From assembly GCF_003722335.1 (NCBI RefSeq), contig NZ_CP026100.1:5492001-5556000 (forward strand): DNA of 64,000 bases, written 5' to 3'. Each line of letters opens with the position of its first letter. Within the stretch, counting starts at the first letter, position 1. Position numbers and translations under genes: made by a program. Positions 17,722 to 25,904 of this stretch are shown one piece after another. This DNA comes from Caulobacter flavus. GTDB taxonomy: Bacteria; Pseudomonadota; Alphaproteobacteria; Caulobacterales; Caulobacteraceae. Under the pieces are notes generated by a model, which saw only the letters and a list, made by a program, of their open reading frames with translations, was not told the DNA's origin and made no database searches.

Positions 17722-17786
17722 CGGGCAAGGTCCGGGGCGCGAGGAGACGGAGGCTTCCCGATCCCGCGTCCGCTCGCAACGACACG

Positions 17787-17800
17787 TGACAACGCTGTCA
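17787..17800. promoter_or_regulatory. operator-like inverted repeat TGACAACGCTGTCA
   Basis: A 14-bp inverted repeat (TGACA-N4-TGTCA) about 70 bases upstream of the GH9 gene start. Size, symmetry and the central ACGC fit LacI-family operators that control sugar-polymer genes in Caulobacterales. No LacI-type gene lies in the window. Confidence 0.5.
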
Positions 17801-17867
17801 GTAATCGTCTAGGGTCTCGCCGGGACGCGAAAAGACGTCCATCTGTTTCGCATCCCGGAGGAAGCCC

Positions 17868-19706
17868 TTGCCCCACCGTTCGATGCCCGCCCTGCTGGCG
17901 GCGACCGCGCTGACGACCCTGGCCGCCCTCGCCTCGCCCAGCCTGGCGGCCGAACCGCTCGCCCCCATCCGCCTGAACCAGGTCGGCGTGCTGGAAAGCG
18001 CCGGCAAGCTGGCGGTGCTGCCGGACGCCTCGACCAGCCCGCTGGCCTGGACGCTGGAGAACAAGGACGGTCGCCTGGTCGCCAAGGGCCAGACCCGGGT
18101 GGTCGGCCCCGACGCGGCCTCGGGCGAGAGCCTGCACCAGATCGACTTCTCGGCCGCCCCGGCCGGCTATGGCTATCGACTGAAGGTCGGGCAGCGGACC
18201 AGCCGCCCGTTCGCGGTCGACGCCCATCCCTATGCGCGGCTCAAGCGCGACGCCCTGGCCTTCTTCTACCAGAACCGCAGCGGGATCGCGATCGAGGCGC
18301 GGTTCGGCGACGATCCGAAACTGGCCCGCCCGGCCGCCCACGCCCCCGACCGCGCCACCTGCTTCAACGGCCAGGACCAGCGCGGCCAGGTCTGGGCCGG
18401 CTGCGGTTACGAGCTCAACGCCAGCAAGGGCTGGTACGACGCCGGCGACCACGGAAAGTACGTCGTCAACGGCGGGATCGCGGTCTGGACGCTGGTGAAC
18501 TATCACGAGCGGCTGTCGGCGCTGGGCCGCAAGGCCGACTTCGCCGACGGCAGCCAGCGCATTCCCGAGGCCGGCAATGGCGTCTCCGACCTGCTGGACG
18601 AAGCCCGCTGGGAGCTGGAGTTTCTGCTGCGCATGCAGGTCCCGCAGGGAACGGCCATGGACCTGCCGATCGGCAAGCAGGGTCAGGGACAGCTGGCGCT
18701 GACCCCGGTCGACGCCTCGGGCATGGCCCACCAGAAACTGACCGACGCCTACTGGACCGGCGTGCCGACCGCGCCGCACGAGGATCCGGCCCAGCGCTAC
18801 CTGTTTCATCCGACCACCGGCGCGACCCTGAACCTGGCCGCCGTCGCCGCCCAGTGCGCGCGGGTCTGGAAGGACGTCGACCCGGCCTTCTCGGCCCGTT
18901 GCCTGAAGACCGCCCGCTCGGCGTTCGACGCGGCGCGACGCAATCCGGAGATCTACGCCCACAGCCAGTTCAACGGCGGCGGCGGTTATGGCGACGGCGA
19001 GTTGTCGGACGAGCTGTTCTGGGCGGCGGCCGAACTGTGGGCGACCACCGGCGAGGCGGCCTATGGCGAGGTCGTGCGCGCATCGCCCCACATGCCCGCG
19101 GCCGGCAAGCCAGCCGAGGCGCCGGGCTGGGGTTCGACCTCGACGCTGGGCGTCGTCTCGCTGGCGCTGTCGGACAAGGTTCCGGCACAGGTTCGCGACG
19201 CCGCCCGGGCTGGCCTCGAGGCCGCGGCCGATCGCTACGCCGCCGAGGGCCTGCAGGCCGGCTACCGGCTGCCGGACGCGGGAACGCGCTATGTCTGGGG
19301 TTCGAACGGCGTGGTCATGAACCGCGCCATGGTGCTGGGCCTGGCCTACGACTTCACCGGCAAGCCCGCCTACCGGCAGGCCGCCGCCGACGCCATGGAC
19401 TACGTGCTGGGCCGCAACCCGCTGGACCAATCCTACGTCACCGGCTGGGGCGCGCGGCCGATGAAGCATCCGCACCACCGCTTCTGGGTCGGCAAGGGCA
19501 AGTACCCCGCCCCGCCGCCCGGGGTGATCTCGGGCGGACCAAACAACACCGCCTTCAGCGACGAGGTCGCCAAGAAGATGCAGGGCAAGTGCGCGGCCCA
19601 GACCTGCTGGACCGACAGCATCGACGCCTTCACCCAGAACGAAGTGGCCATCAACTGGAACGCCCCGTTCTTCTGGGTGGCGGCGTTCCTGGATGAAGGC
19701 AGGTAG
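17868..19706 (+). CDS. GH9 family cellulase/endoglucanase with CelD-type N-terminal domain
   Basis: 612 residues. A TTG start at 17868 is chosen because GGAGGAA sits 4-7 bases upstream; the next ATG (17883) would be too far. A signal peptide ends near LASPSLAAE. An Ig-like CelD_N domain (about 30-120) precedes the GH9 alpha/alpha barrel, which has the WYDAGDHGKYVVNGG motif near residue 190, the HHRFW region, and the catalytic-acid motif NEVAINWNAP near residue 590. It should hydrolyse beta-1,4-glucan outside the cytoplasm or in the periplasm. It is probably regulated through the inverted repeat at 17787. Confidence 0.93.
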   Translation: MPHRSMPALLAATALTTLAALASPSLAAEPLAPIRLNQVGVLESAGKLAVLPDASTSPLAWTLENKDGRLVAKGQTRVVGPDAASGESLHQIDFSAAPAGYGYRLKVGQRTSRPFAVDAHPYARLKRDALAFFYQNRSGIAIEARFGDDPKLARPAAHAPDRATCFNGQDQRGQVWAGCGYELNASKGWYDAGDHGKYVVNGGIAVWTLVNYHERLSALGRKADFADGSQRIPEAGNGVSDLLDEARWELEFLLRMQVPQGTAMDLPIGKQGQGQLALTPVDASGMAHQKLTDAYWTGVPTAPHEDPAQRYLFHPTTGATLNLAAVAAQCARVWKDVDPAFSARCLKTARSAFDAARRNPEIYAHSQFNGGGGYGDGELSDELFWAAAELWATTGEAAYGEVVRASPHMPAAGKPAEAPGWGSTSTLGVVSLALSDKVPAQVRDAARAGLEAAADRYAAEGLQAGYRLPDAGTRYVWGSNGVVMNRAMVLGLAYDFTGKPAYRQAAADAMDYVLGRNPLDQSYVTGWGARPMKHPHHRFWVGKGKYPAPPPGVISGGPNNTAFSDEVAKKMQGKCAAQTCWTDSIDAFTQNEVAINWNAPFFWVAAFLDEGR

Positions 19707-19772
19707 GCGACGACCACCCTTGGCTGACATCAGATCCGTTCGCTTCAGCGAGGGTCGCCGGCAGCGGTGAAT

Positions 19773-19802
19773 GTCCCCGCCACAAAGGCGGGAACGACGG
19801 GA
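19773..19802. repeat. partial copy of the CCCGCCACAAGGGCGGGAATGACGGG repeat
   Basis: CCCGCCACAAAGGCGGGAAC followed by GACGGGA is one arm of the palindromic family found complete at 27706-27838 and 29745-29881, with two changes. It lies between the GH9 and MerC-like genes. Confidence 0.6.
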
Positions 19803-19823
19803 GATAGAAAAGGGCTTCGCCTT

Positions 19824-20234
19824 CTACGCCGCCGGTTCCAGCTTGGCGCAGGCCGCCTGCTCGGCGCACGAGCAGATCCGCGCGTTGAGCAGGTGGACGC
19901 CGGCCAGGGCCAGGCCGCCCAGGCTGGTCAGGGCCGCCTCGGCCCAGTCGTTCATCGGCACGAAGGCGCCGGCCGCCATCAGCGACAGGCCCGCGACCGC
20001 CAGGGCCACCATGCCCGGGCGCTTCCAGTTCCCAGAACGCGCCAGAGCGAAGACCGAGACCGGCGCGGCCATGGCCAGGAACAGCGGGTGCAGCCACTCG
20101 GCATGCGACAGGTTCGCCGCCAGCGGCAGCAGGGCGGCCATGGCCGGCAGGGCCAGGCAGTGCACCAGGCACAGGCCCGAAAGGCCGATCGCTGCGCCGT
20201 CGAGACCACGTTGCAGGTGGTTGTGGCGGGCCAT
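19824..20234 (-). CDS. MerC-domain membrane protein
   Basis: 136 residues with four predicted membrane helices (about 10-32, 45-65, 74-94, 100-118). The first helix carries GLCLVHCLALP, the cysteine pair typical of MerC, and the tail ends in a Cys-containing RICSCAEQAACAKL. MerC proteins transport mercury in mer operons, but no other mer gene is present. A Zur-box-like palindrome 39 bases upstream instead suggests zinc-responsive control and a role in metal uptake. That role is inference. Confidence 0.85.
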   Translation of the reverse strand: MARHNHLQRGLDGAAIGLSGLCLVHCLALPAMAALLPLAANLSHAEWLHPLFLAMAAPVSVFALARSGNWKRPGMVALAVAGLSLMAAGAFVPMNDWAEAALTSLGGLALAGVHLLNARICSCAEQAACAKLEPAA

Positions 20235-20272
20235 GGGGTTTCTCCGGAAACGAACGGTCGGGGCGACTTAAA

Positions 20273-20287
20273 TGTTATTACATAACA
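20273..20287. promoter_or_regulatory. Zur-box-like palindrome (TGTTATTACATAACA)
   Basis: This 15-bp sequence matches the alphaproteobacterial Zur consensus TGTTATANTATAACA at 13 positions. It is perfectly symmetric in its TGTTAT/ATAACA arms. It lies 39 bases upstream of the MerC-like gene, overlapping where the promoter should be. Zinc-bound Zur would repress the gene. Confidence 0.65.
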
Positions 20288-20433
20288 CCACGTCAAGGGC
20301 GGGCGCCGACGATTTGTCCATAGCGGCGTTATGCGCACCCCCGACTTGCACCTTCTGAACGACGCGATCGTTCAAGCCCGCGGCCGGCGCCATCGGCGAG
20401 TCTCCCCGCCACGCAACGCCCCCGGAGACCGCC

Positions 20434-21897
20434 ATGTCGGACGCCCGTTTCACCCGCGCCAACGGCGCGCCCGTCCATGACAACGTCAACATCGAGACCG
20501 CCGGCCCGCGCGGCCCGGCCCTGCTGCAGGACATCTGGCTGCTGGAGAAGCTGGCCCACTTCGACCGCGAGGTGATCCCCGAGCGGCGGATGCACGCCAA
20601 GGGCTCGGGCGCCTACGGGACCTTCACGGTGACCGGCGACATCACCCGCTTCACCAAGGCGGCGCTGTTCTCGAAGGTCGGCAAGGAGACGCCGGTGTTC
20701 CTGCGCTTCTCGACCGTGGCCGGCGAGCGCGGGGCGGCCGACGCCGAGCGCGACATCCGCGGCTTCGCGGTGAAGTTCTACACCGAGGAGGGCAACTGGG
20801 ACCTGGTGGGCAACAACACCCCGGTGTTCTTCTTCCGCGACCCGCTGCGCTTCCCCGACCTCAACCACGCGGTCAAGCGCGACCCGCGCACGGGCATGCG
20901 CAGCGCCCAGAACAACTGGGACTTCTGGACCCTGCTGCCCGAGGCCCTGCACCAGGTGACGATCGTGATGAGCGAACGCGGGCTGCCGCGCGGCTATCGC
21001 CACATGCACGGCTTCGGCAGCCACACCTTCAGCTTCATCGACGCGGCCAACGAGCGGGTGTGGGTGAAATTCCACTTCCGCAGCCAGCAGCCGATCGAGA
21101 ACCTGACCGACGCCGAGGCCGAGGTGCTGGTCGGCAAGGACCGCGAGAGCAGCCAGCGCGACCTGTTCGAGGCCATCGAGCGCGGCGAGTTCCCGCGCTG
21201 GACGCTGTACGTGCAGATCATGACCGACGCGCAGGCCAAGGCCTTCCGCTTCAACCCGTTCGACCTGACCAAGGTCTGGCCCAAGGGCGAGTTCCCGCTG
21301 ATCGAGGCGGGCGTGCTCGAACTGAACAGAAATCCCCAGAACGTCTTCGCCGAGGTCGAGCAGGCGGCGTTCACGCCGGCCAACATCGTGCCCGGCGTCG
21401 GCTTCTCGCCGGACAAGATGCTGCAGGCGCGCCTGTTTTCGTACGGCGACGCCCAGCGCTATCGCCTGGGGGTGAACCACGTCCACATTCCGGTGAACGC
21501 GCCCAGGTGCCCCTATCACAGCTATCACCGCGACGGGGCCATGCGGGTGGACGGCAACCTCGGCGCCACGCCGACCTACTGGCCCAACAGCCGCGGCGAG
21601 TGGATCGACCATCCGCACATGGCCGAACCGCCGCTGGCCATCGAAGGCGCGGCCGCCCACTGGGACCACCGCGTCGACGACGACCACTACCAGCAGCCGG
21701 GCGACCTGTTCCGGCTGATGGACGCGGGCCAGAGGCAGGCCCTGTTCGACAACACCGCCCGTTCGCTGGGCGGCGCCACCGTCGATATCCAGCAGCGCCA
21801 CGTCGCCAATTGCACGAAGGCCGATCCGGCCTATGGCGCGGGCGTGGCCGAGGCTCTCGCGCGGCTGGCTCCGCCCCAGGTCGCGGCGGCCGAGTAG
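20434..21897 (+). CDS. monofunctional haem catalase (small-subunit type)
   Basis: 487 residues, the normal size for clade-3 small-subunit catalases, which convert hydrogen peroxide to water and oxygen. Distal His54 lies in RRMHAKGSGAYGTF, the NNTPVFFFRD segment holds the distal Asn, and the proximal haem ligand Tyr lies in RLFSYGDAQRYR (about residue 337). No signal peptide, so cytosolic. It is divergent from the MerC-like gene and sits 147 bases beyond the Zur-like box. A terminator follows at 21923. Confidence 0.96.
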   Translation: MSDARFTRANGAPVHDNVNIETAGPRGPALLQDIWLLEKLAHFDREVIPERRMHAKGSGAYGTFTVTGDITRFTKAALFSKVGKETPVFLRFSTVAGERGAADAERDIRGFAVKFYTEEGNWDLVGNNTPVFFFRDPLRFPDLNHAVKRDPRTGMRSAQNNWDFWTLLPEALHQVTIVMSERGLPRGYRHMHGFGSHTFSFIDAANERVWVKFHFRSQQPIENLTDAEAEVLVGKDRESSQRDLFEAIERGEFPRWTLYVQIMTDAQAKAFRFNPFDLTKVWPKGEFPLIEAGVLELNRNPQNVFAEVEQAAFTPANIVPGVGFSPDKMLQARLFSYGDAQRYRLGVNHVHIPVNAPRCPYHSYHRDGAMRVDGNLGATPTYWPNSRGEWIDHPHMAEPPLAIEGAAAHWDHRVDDDHYQQPGDLFRLMDAGQRQALFDNTARSLGGATVDIQQRHVANCTKADPAYGAGVAEALARLAPPQVAAAE

Positions 21898-21922
21898 CGG
21901 CCCCGGGCAGCGACCAAGAAAA

Positions 21923-21950
21923 ACCCCGGCGCCCTTTCGGTCGCCGGGGT
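21923..21950. terminator. bidirectional terminator between catalase and efp
   Basis: Perfect 9-bp inverted repeat (ACCCCGGCG / CGCCGGGGT) with a 10-base loop. The reverse strand continues into TTTTTC, making a good intrinsic terminator for efp; the forward strand continues CTTC. It lies between two convergent genes. Confidence 0.8.
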
Positions 21951-21977
21951 CTTCAATTCCGGAATGCGGAAGGACGA

Positions 21978-22544
21978 TCAGTCCTTGGCGCGTTCCTGAT
22001 AGCTGTTGTCTTCGGTCAGGATGATCACCTTGGTGCCGACGGTGATGTACGGCGGGACGGTGGTCTTGACGCCGTTGCTGAGCACGGCCGGCTTGTACGA
22101 CGACGAAGCGGTCTGGCCCTTCACCGACGGTTCGGTGTCGACGATCTCGAGGACCACGGTGCGCGGCAGTTCGATGGCGATCGGCACGTCGTTGTGCGTC
22201 GACAGCTGCACCGTCATGTTTTCCTGCAGGTAGGGCGCGGCGTCGCCGATCACGTCCTCGGTGGCCACGAGCTGGTCGTAGGTTTCCGGGTTCATGAAGT
22301 GGAAGCCTTCGCCGTCCTGGTACAGGAAGGTGTGGTTGCGCTGGTCGACGAAGGCGCGCTCGACCTGCTCGGTCGTGCGGTAGCGTTCCGACACCTTAAC
22401 GCCGTCGCTGATGCGGCGCATGTTCAGCTGGGTCACCGGGGTGCCCTTGCCGGGGTGGATGTTGTCGACGGTCAGGACGACATAGAGCTTGCCTTCCATG
22501 TCGACGACGGCGCCCTTGCGGAGCGAGCTGGCGGCTACCTTCAC
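21978..22544 (-). CDS. efp: elongation factor P
   Basis: 188 residues, full length. EF-P enters the ribosome at stalled polyproline stretches and promotes peptide bond formation. The acceptor loop reads NIHPGKGTPVTQL, with Lys33 as the residue that EpmA beta-lysylates. The OB domains end with the usual PPYITVGTKVIIL. It is divergent from epmA, 137 bases away, and epmB lies about 5 kb further, so the whole modification pathway is local. Confidence 0.98.
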   Translation of the reverse strand: MKVAASSLRKGAVVDMEGKLYVVLTVDNIHPGKGTPVTQLNMRRISDGVKVSERYRTTEQVERAFVDQRNHTFLYQDGEGFHFMNPETYDQLVATEDVIGDAAPYLQENMTVQLSTHNDVPIAIELPRTVVLEIVDTEPSVKGQTASSSYKPAVLSNGVKTTVPPYITVGTKVIILTEDNSYQERAKD

Positions 22545-22681
22545 GTGAGAGTCCTCGAAGATCGGGCGACGGCGCGTTGACCGCGCGCGCGTATATTGCA
22601 GATGAATCCGTGTGCCCCTCTATAGCGAACGGGGCTAGATCGCCAGTCCTTCCGTCGTTTCGCTTCCTATCGAGGCCCTCC

Positions 22682-23734
22682 GTGTCAGCCCCCTCTCCTT
22701 CTCCCTGGTGGAGCCGCGGCAAGCACCAGGACCGCCGGCCCTTCCTGCTGGCCCGCAACAGGATCACTGCGGCGGTGCGCGACTGGTTCGCACAGCGCGA
22801 CTTCCTGGAGATCGACGCGGCGGCCCTGCAGGTCTCGCCGGGCAACGAGGCCCACCTGCACGCCTTCTCGACGCAAGCGATCAGCCTGTCGGGCCAGCGC
22901 GCCGAGCTGCACCTGCACACCTCGCCCGAATTCGCCTGCAAGAAGCTTTTGGCGGCCGGCGAGGAGCGGATCTTCAGCCTGGGCAAGGTATGGCGCAACC
23001 GCGAGCGCGGCCCCCTGCACCATCCGGAATTCACGATGCTGGAGTGGTACCGGGTCGGCGAGCCCTACGAGACCCTGATGGACGACTGCGCGGCCCTGAC
23101 GGCCCTGGCGGCGCGGACGGCGGGGACGGAGCGGTTCAGTTTCCGGGGCCTGGAGTGCGATCCCTTCGCCGCGCCCGAGCGGCTGACGGTGGCCGACGCC
23201 TTCATGCGCCACGCCGGCGTCGACCTGCTGGCCAGCCTGGGCGAAGGCGGAGCGACCGATCGCGACGCCCTGGCGGCCTCGGCGAGCGCGGCGGGGATCC
23301 GGGTCTCGGCCGACGACACCTGGGCCGATGTCTTCAGCCGGGTGATCGTCGAGAAGGTCGAGCCCGAGCTGGGCGTCGGCCGGGCCACGGTGCTGTGCGA
23401 ATACCCCACCGCCGAGGCCGCCCTGGCGCGTCCCAAGCCGAGCGACCCGCGCGTGGCCGAGCGGTTCGAGCTCTATGCCTGCGGGGTGGAGCTGGCCAAC
23501 GCCTTCGGCGAACTGACCGACGCGGCCGAGCAGCGCCGCCGCTTCGTGGCCGAAATGGACGAGAAGCAGCGCGTCTATGGCGAGCGCTACCCCATCGACG
23601 AGGATTTCCTGGCGGCGCTGAAGCATATGCCGCCCGCCGCCGGCTCGGCCCTGGGCTTCGACCGGCTGGTGCTGCTGGCGACGGGCGCGCGCCGCATCGA
23701 CGAGGTGCTGTGGGTGCCGGTGGCGGAGGTCTGA
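22682..23734 (+). CDS. epmA: EF-P--(R)-beta-lysine ligase EpmA (PoxA/GenX)
   Basis: 350 residues from GTG 22682. The frame is open upstream to 22577, but that extension lacks family sequence. It is a truncated class II lysyl-tRNA synthetase-like enzyme without the anticodon-binding domain. Visible are the motif-2 region RNRERGPLHHPEFTMLEWYR and motif 3 (SALGFDRLVLLATG). It activates (R)-beta-lysine and joins it to the EF-P acceptor lysine. It is divergent from efp. The next gene begins 2 bases after its stop. Confidence 0.95.
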   Translation: MSAPSPSPWWSRGKHQDRRPFLLARNRITAAVRDWFAQRDFLEIDAAALQVSPGNEAHLHAFSTQAISLSGQRAELHLHTSPEFACKKLLAAGEERIFSLGKVWRNRERGPLHHPEFTMLEWYRVGEPYETLMDDCAALTALAARTAGTERFSFRGLECDPFAAPERLTVADAFMRHAGVDLLASLGEGGATDRDALAASASAAGIRVSADDTWADVFSRVIVEKVEPELGVGRATVLCEYPTAEAALARPKPSDPRVAERFELYACGVELANAFGELTDAAEQRRRFVAEMDEKQRVYGERYPIDEDFLAALKHMPPAAGSALGFDRLVLLATGARRIDEVLWVPVAEV

Positions 23735-23736
23735 GG

Positions 23737-24111
23737 ATGACGCGGGGACGTGTCATGCTCGCTCTCGCCCTGGTCGCCGTCGCCGCCCAGGCCTGCGGCC
23801 CCAACGCCCAGGATCGCCGGCGGACGGAGGCGCGCGAAGCCGTTCGCGCCGCTGGCTTCACGGACGCCCAGTTCCAGCGCGGCCAGTCTCCCACGCTGCT
23901 GAGCCTCTGCAAGGTCGGCCAGACCCGCAACCGCGGCTGGGCCTTCCACTGGCGGACCCAAGAGGCCACGGGCCTCTACTGCGCCCGCGACGACGGGCGG
24001 GCCGACAAGATCATCCTGCTCGAAGGCCCCCGCCCCGCCGATCCGGCCGGCGACGTACCGATCGAGGCGGCCTCGCCCGAGGCGCGGAGGCTGGCCCGAA
24101 CCGTACGCTGA
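23737..24111 (+). CDS. hypothetical exported protein
   Basis: 124 residues starting 2 bases after the epmA stop with AGG just before the ATG, so translationally linked to epmA. The N-terminus is hydrophobic and ends in VAAQACGPN, possibly a signal peptide or weak lipobox (Cys at about residue 20). Two later Cys residues (SLCKVG and LYCARDD) might form a disulfide. No family is recognised. Nothing ties it functionally to EF-P apart from position. Confidence 0.6.
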   Translation: MTRGRVMLALALVAVAAQACGPNAQDRRRTEAREAVRAAGFTDAQFQRGQSPTLLSLCKVGQTRNRGWAFHWRTQEATGLYCARDDGRADKIILLEGPRPADPAGDVPIEAASPEARRLARTVR

Positions 24112-24218
24112 GGCCCATCCGCGCCGGCCGTACGATTTCTGCCGGCGGATTGTCGGTTCCGACCGGGCTCGCACGTCCTATGGTCCGCAAAGCAGTCGCG
24201 GAAAATGGGAGATCCGCC

Positions 24219-24659
24219 ATGAAGATCGTCACCAGCCTGAGCTTCCAGGGCGAATGCCGCCAGGCCTTCGACTTCTACGCCGAGGTGCTGGGCGGCAAGG
24301 TCACTTCGGCCTTTCCGTTCGGCGAGGGCCCGCCCGACATGCCGGTCGATCCGAAATACAAGGACTGGCTGATGCACGCCTGGCTCGACGTCGGCGACCA
24401 GTCGCTGATGGGCGCCGACATGCCGCCCGAGTTCGCGCCCAACATCGGCAAGCCCAAGAACGGCTTCGACGTCACCTTCCACACGCAGGACGCCGCCGAG
24501 GCCAGGCGGGTGTTCGACGCGCTGTCAGAAGGCGGCAAGGTCGGCATGCCGTTCGCGGCCACCTTCTGGTCGCCCGGCTACGGCAGCCTGACCGACAAGT
24601 TCGGCATTCCGTGGATGGTCAACACCATTCCGGGCGAGGGCTGGACGCCGGGGCAGTAG
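24219..24659 (+). CDS. VOC-superfamily protein, PhnB/glyoxalase-like
   Basis: 146 residues of the vicinal-oxygen-chelate fold. The start MKIVTSLSFQGECRQAFDFYAEVLGG is the classic PhnB-like opening. The protein continues with HAWLDVGDQSLMGAD and closes with YGSLTDKFGIPWMVN. Such proteins bind a metal and act on or carry small molecules; the substrate is unknown. ATG 24219 follows TGGGAGA at good spacing. A palindromic repeat follows at 24677. Confidence 0.88.
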   Translation: MKIVTSLSFQGECRQAFDFYAEVLGGKVTSAFPFGEGPPDMPVDPKYKDWLMHAWLDVGDQSLMGADMPPEFAPNIGKPKNGFDVTFHTQDAAEARRVFDALSEGGKVGMPFAATFWSPGYGSLTDKFGIPWMVNTIPGEGWTPGQ

Positions 24660-24676
24660 CGTCACCGCAGCCAAGC

Positions 24677-24722
24677 TCGTCATCCCGGCCGTAGCGCGTA
24701 GTGCGAGGAGCCGGGATGACGA
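24677..24722. repeat. short palindromic intergenic repeat (TCGTCATCCCGGC type)
   Basis: TCGTCATCCCGGC and its complement GCCGGGATGACGA flank a core with GTAGCGCGTAGTGCGAGGA. The hairpin lies between convergent genes and is a type common in alphaproteobacterial genomes. Confidence 0.7.
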
Positions 24723-24739
24723 ATTGTAGGTAGGCGGGG

Positions 24740-25618
24740 CTAACCCGCCTCCCGCCCCACTTCCGCCAGCAGCCAGTCGCGCACCTTGAGGATCCGCGCC
24801 AGGCGGGGCGCGTCGGCGCGCCAGACGACATGGTGGCCGGTCTCGACCTCGACCTCGCCGGCGAAGGGCCGCACCAGCCGGCCGTCGCGCAGATCGCGCT
24901 CGGACAGGCCCTGGCGCGCCAGGGCCACGCCGATCCCCTGCGCGGCCGCGTCAAGCATTACCGAGGTGTCGTCGAAGGCGATGCCGGTGATCATCTGCGG
25001 CGGCTCCAGCCCCATGCCCCGGAACCAGACGGCCCAGTGCACGCCGGTGTGGCGCAGCAGCGGCACGGTCAGGAGGTCGGCCGGACCGCTCATCGGGTGC
25101 GCCGCCAGAAAGCCCGGCGAGCAGACCGGGAACAATCGCTCGCCCAGCAGCGGGATCGACTCCAGCCCCTCCCACGGCCCGCGCCCGAAGCGCAGGGCGA
25201 TATCGACGCCGTCGGAGCGCAGGTCGGCCTTGCGGTCCTCGATGCGCAGCTGCAGGTCGGGCTCGCCTGTGTCGGCGGCCAGGCGGGCCAGTCGCGTCAC
25301 CAGCCAGCGGCTGGCGAAGGCGGCGGTGGCGCTGACCACCAGCGGTCCCTTCTGGGTCTGGCGGGCGCCCTCGACCCCGGCCTTGAGGATCGACAGCGCC
25401 TCGGCCACGTGTTCGGCCAGCCGCCGGGCGACGGGCGTGGGGACCATGTCGTTGCCCTCGCGCCGGAACAGGGTCGCGCCCAGCTCCTCCTCCAGCTTGC
25501 GGATCTGCTGGCTGACCGCGCCGTGGGTGACGTGCAGCTCGTCGGCCGCCCGGCTGTAGCCGCGATGGCGATAGGCCGCCTCCAGGGCGATCAGGGAACC
25601 GAAGGGCGGCAATCGCAC
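24740..25618 (-). CDS. LysR-family transcriptional regulator (GcvA-like)
   Basis: 292 residues. The helix-turn-helix (RLPPFGSLIALEAAYRHRGYSRAADELHVTHGAVSQQIRKLEEELG written in short: YSRAADELHVTHGAVSQQIR) covers about residues 20-40. The inducer-binding domain starts with GPLVVSATAAFASRWLVTRL, typical of the GcvA group that controls metabolic or beta-lactamase genes. It is divergent from a 41-residue gene at 25747, the natural candidate for control. The 128-base gap contains T-N11-A type sequences, not individually assignable. Confidence 0.92.
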   Translation of the reverse strand: MRLPPFGSLIALEAAYRHRGYSRAADELHVTHGAVSQQIRKLEEELGATLFRREGNDMVPTPVARRLAEHVAEALSILKAGVEGARQTQKGPLVVSATAAFASRWLVTRLARLAADTGEPDLQLRIEDRKADLRSDGVDIALRFGRGPWEGLESIPLLGERLFPVCSPGFLAAHPMSGPADLLTVPLLRHTGVHWAVWFRGMGLEPPQMITGIAFDDTSVMLDAAAQGIGVALARQGLSERDLRDGRLVRPFAGEVEVETGHHVVWRADAPRLARILKVRDWLLAEVGREAG

Positions 25619-25746
25619 GCGGCTGATCTCCGTTAGCTGGACTTACAACCTTGCGCAGAAGCCATCGTTCGTAAAGCTGCCCTGGATTTGAGATCGTCTC
25701 TGCGTGGCCGCCCTCCCCTGCGACCTCGCCTAACAGGAATGAGACG

Positions 25747-25872
25747 ATGAAACTGCTGCTCGCCGGCGGCGCCCTGGCGCTCGCACTGATGGGCGCGCTC
25801 GAACGCGCGCCCTCCTCGCCCTTCCGCGCCGAGCCCTGGCCCGGCAGCGTGCCGGTGCACAGCCCGCGTTAG
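25747..25872 (+). CDS. 41-residue peptide with a signal-like N-terminus
   Basis: The frame starts at ATG 25747 after AGGAATGAG and encodes a basic, hydrophobic N-terminus (MKLLLAGGALALALMGA). A short Pro/Arg-rich tail follows (ERAPSSPFRAEPWPG, ending HSPR). It is divergent from the LysR gene, in the place of a regulated target. It may be a secreted peptide, a membrane micro-protein or a truncated remnant; the recombinase scar begins only 15 bases downstream. Confidence 0.5.
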   Translation: MKLLLAGGALALALMGALERAPSSPFRAEPWPGSVPVHSPR

Positions 25873-25886
25873 AACCCTCTTCTCTT

Positions 25887-25902
25887 CCCGTCATTCCCGC
25901 CC
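25887..25902. repeat. CCCGTCATTCCCGCCC half-repeat at the left edge of the element scar
   Basis: This 16-mer is an outer arm of the palindromic family seen at 27706-27838. It lies exactly between the 41-residue gene and the recombinase remnant. The copy at 27819-27834 is its inverse, so the scar is bracketed by inverted copies. Confidence 0.6.
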
Positions 25903-25904
25903 CA

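Noticed and set aside
19824..20234. Complete mercury-resistance operon
   Set aside because: Only a MerC-like protein is present, without merR, merT, merP or merA.
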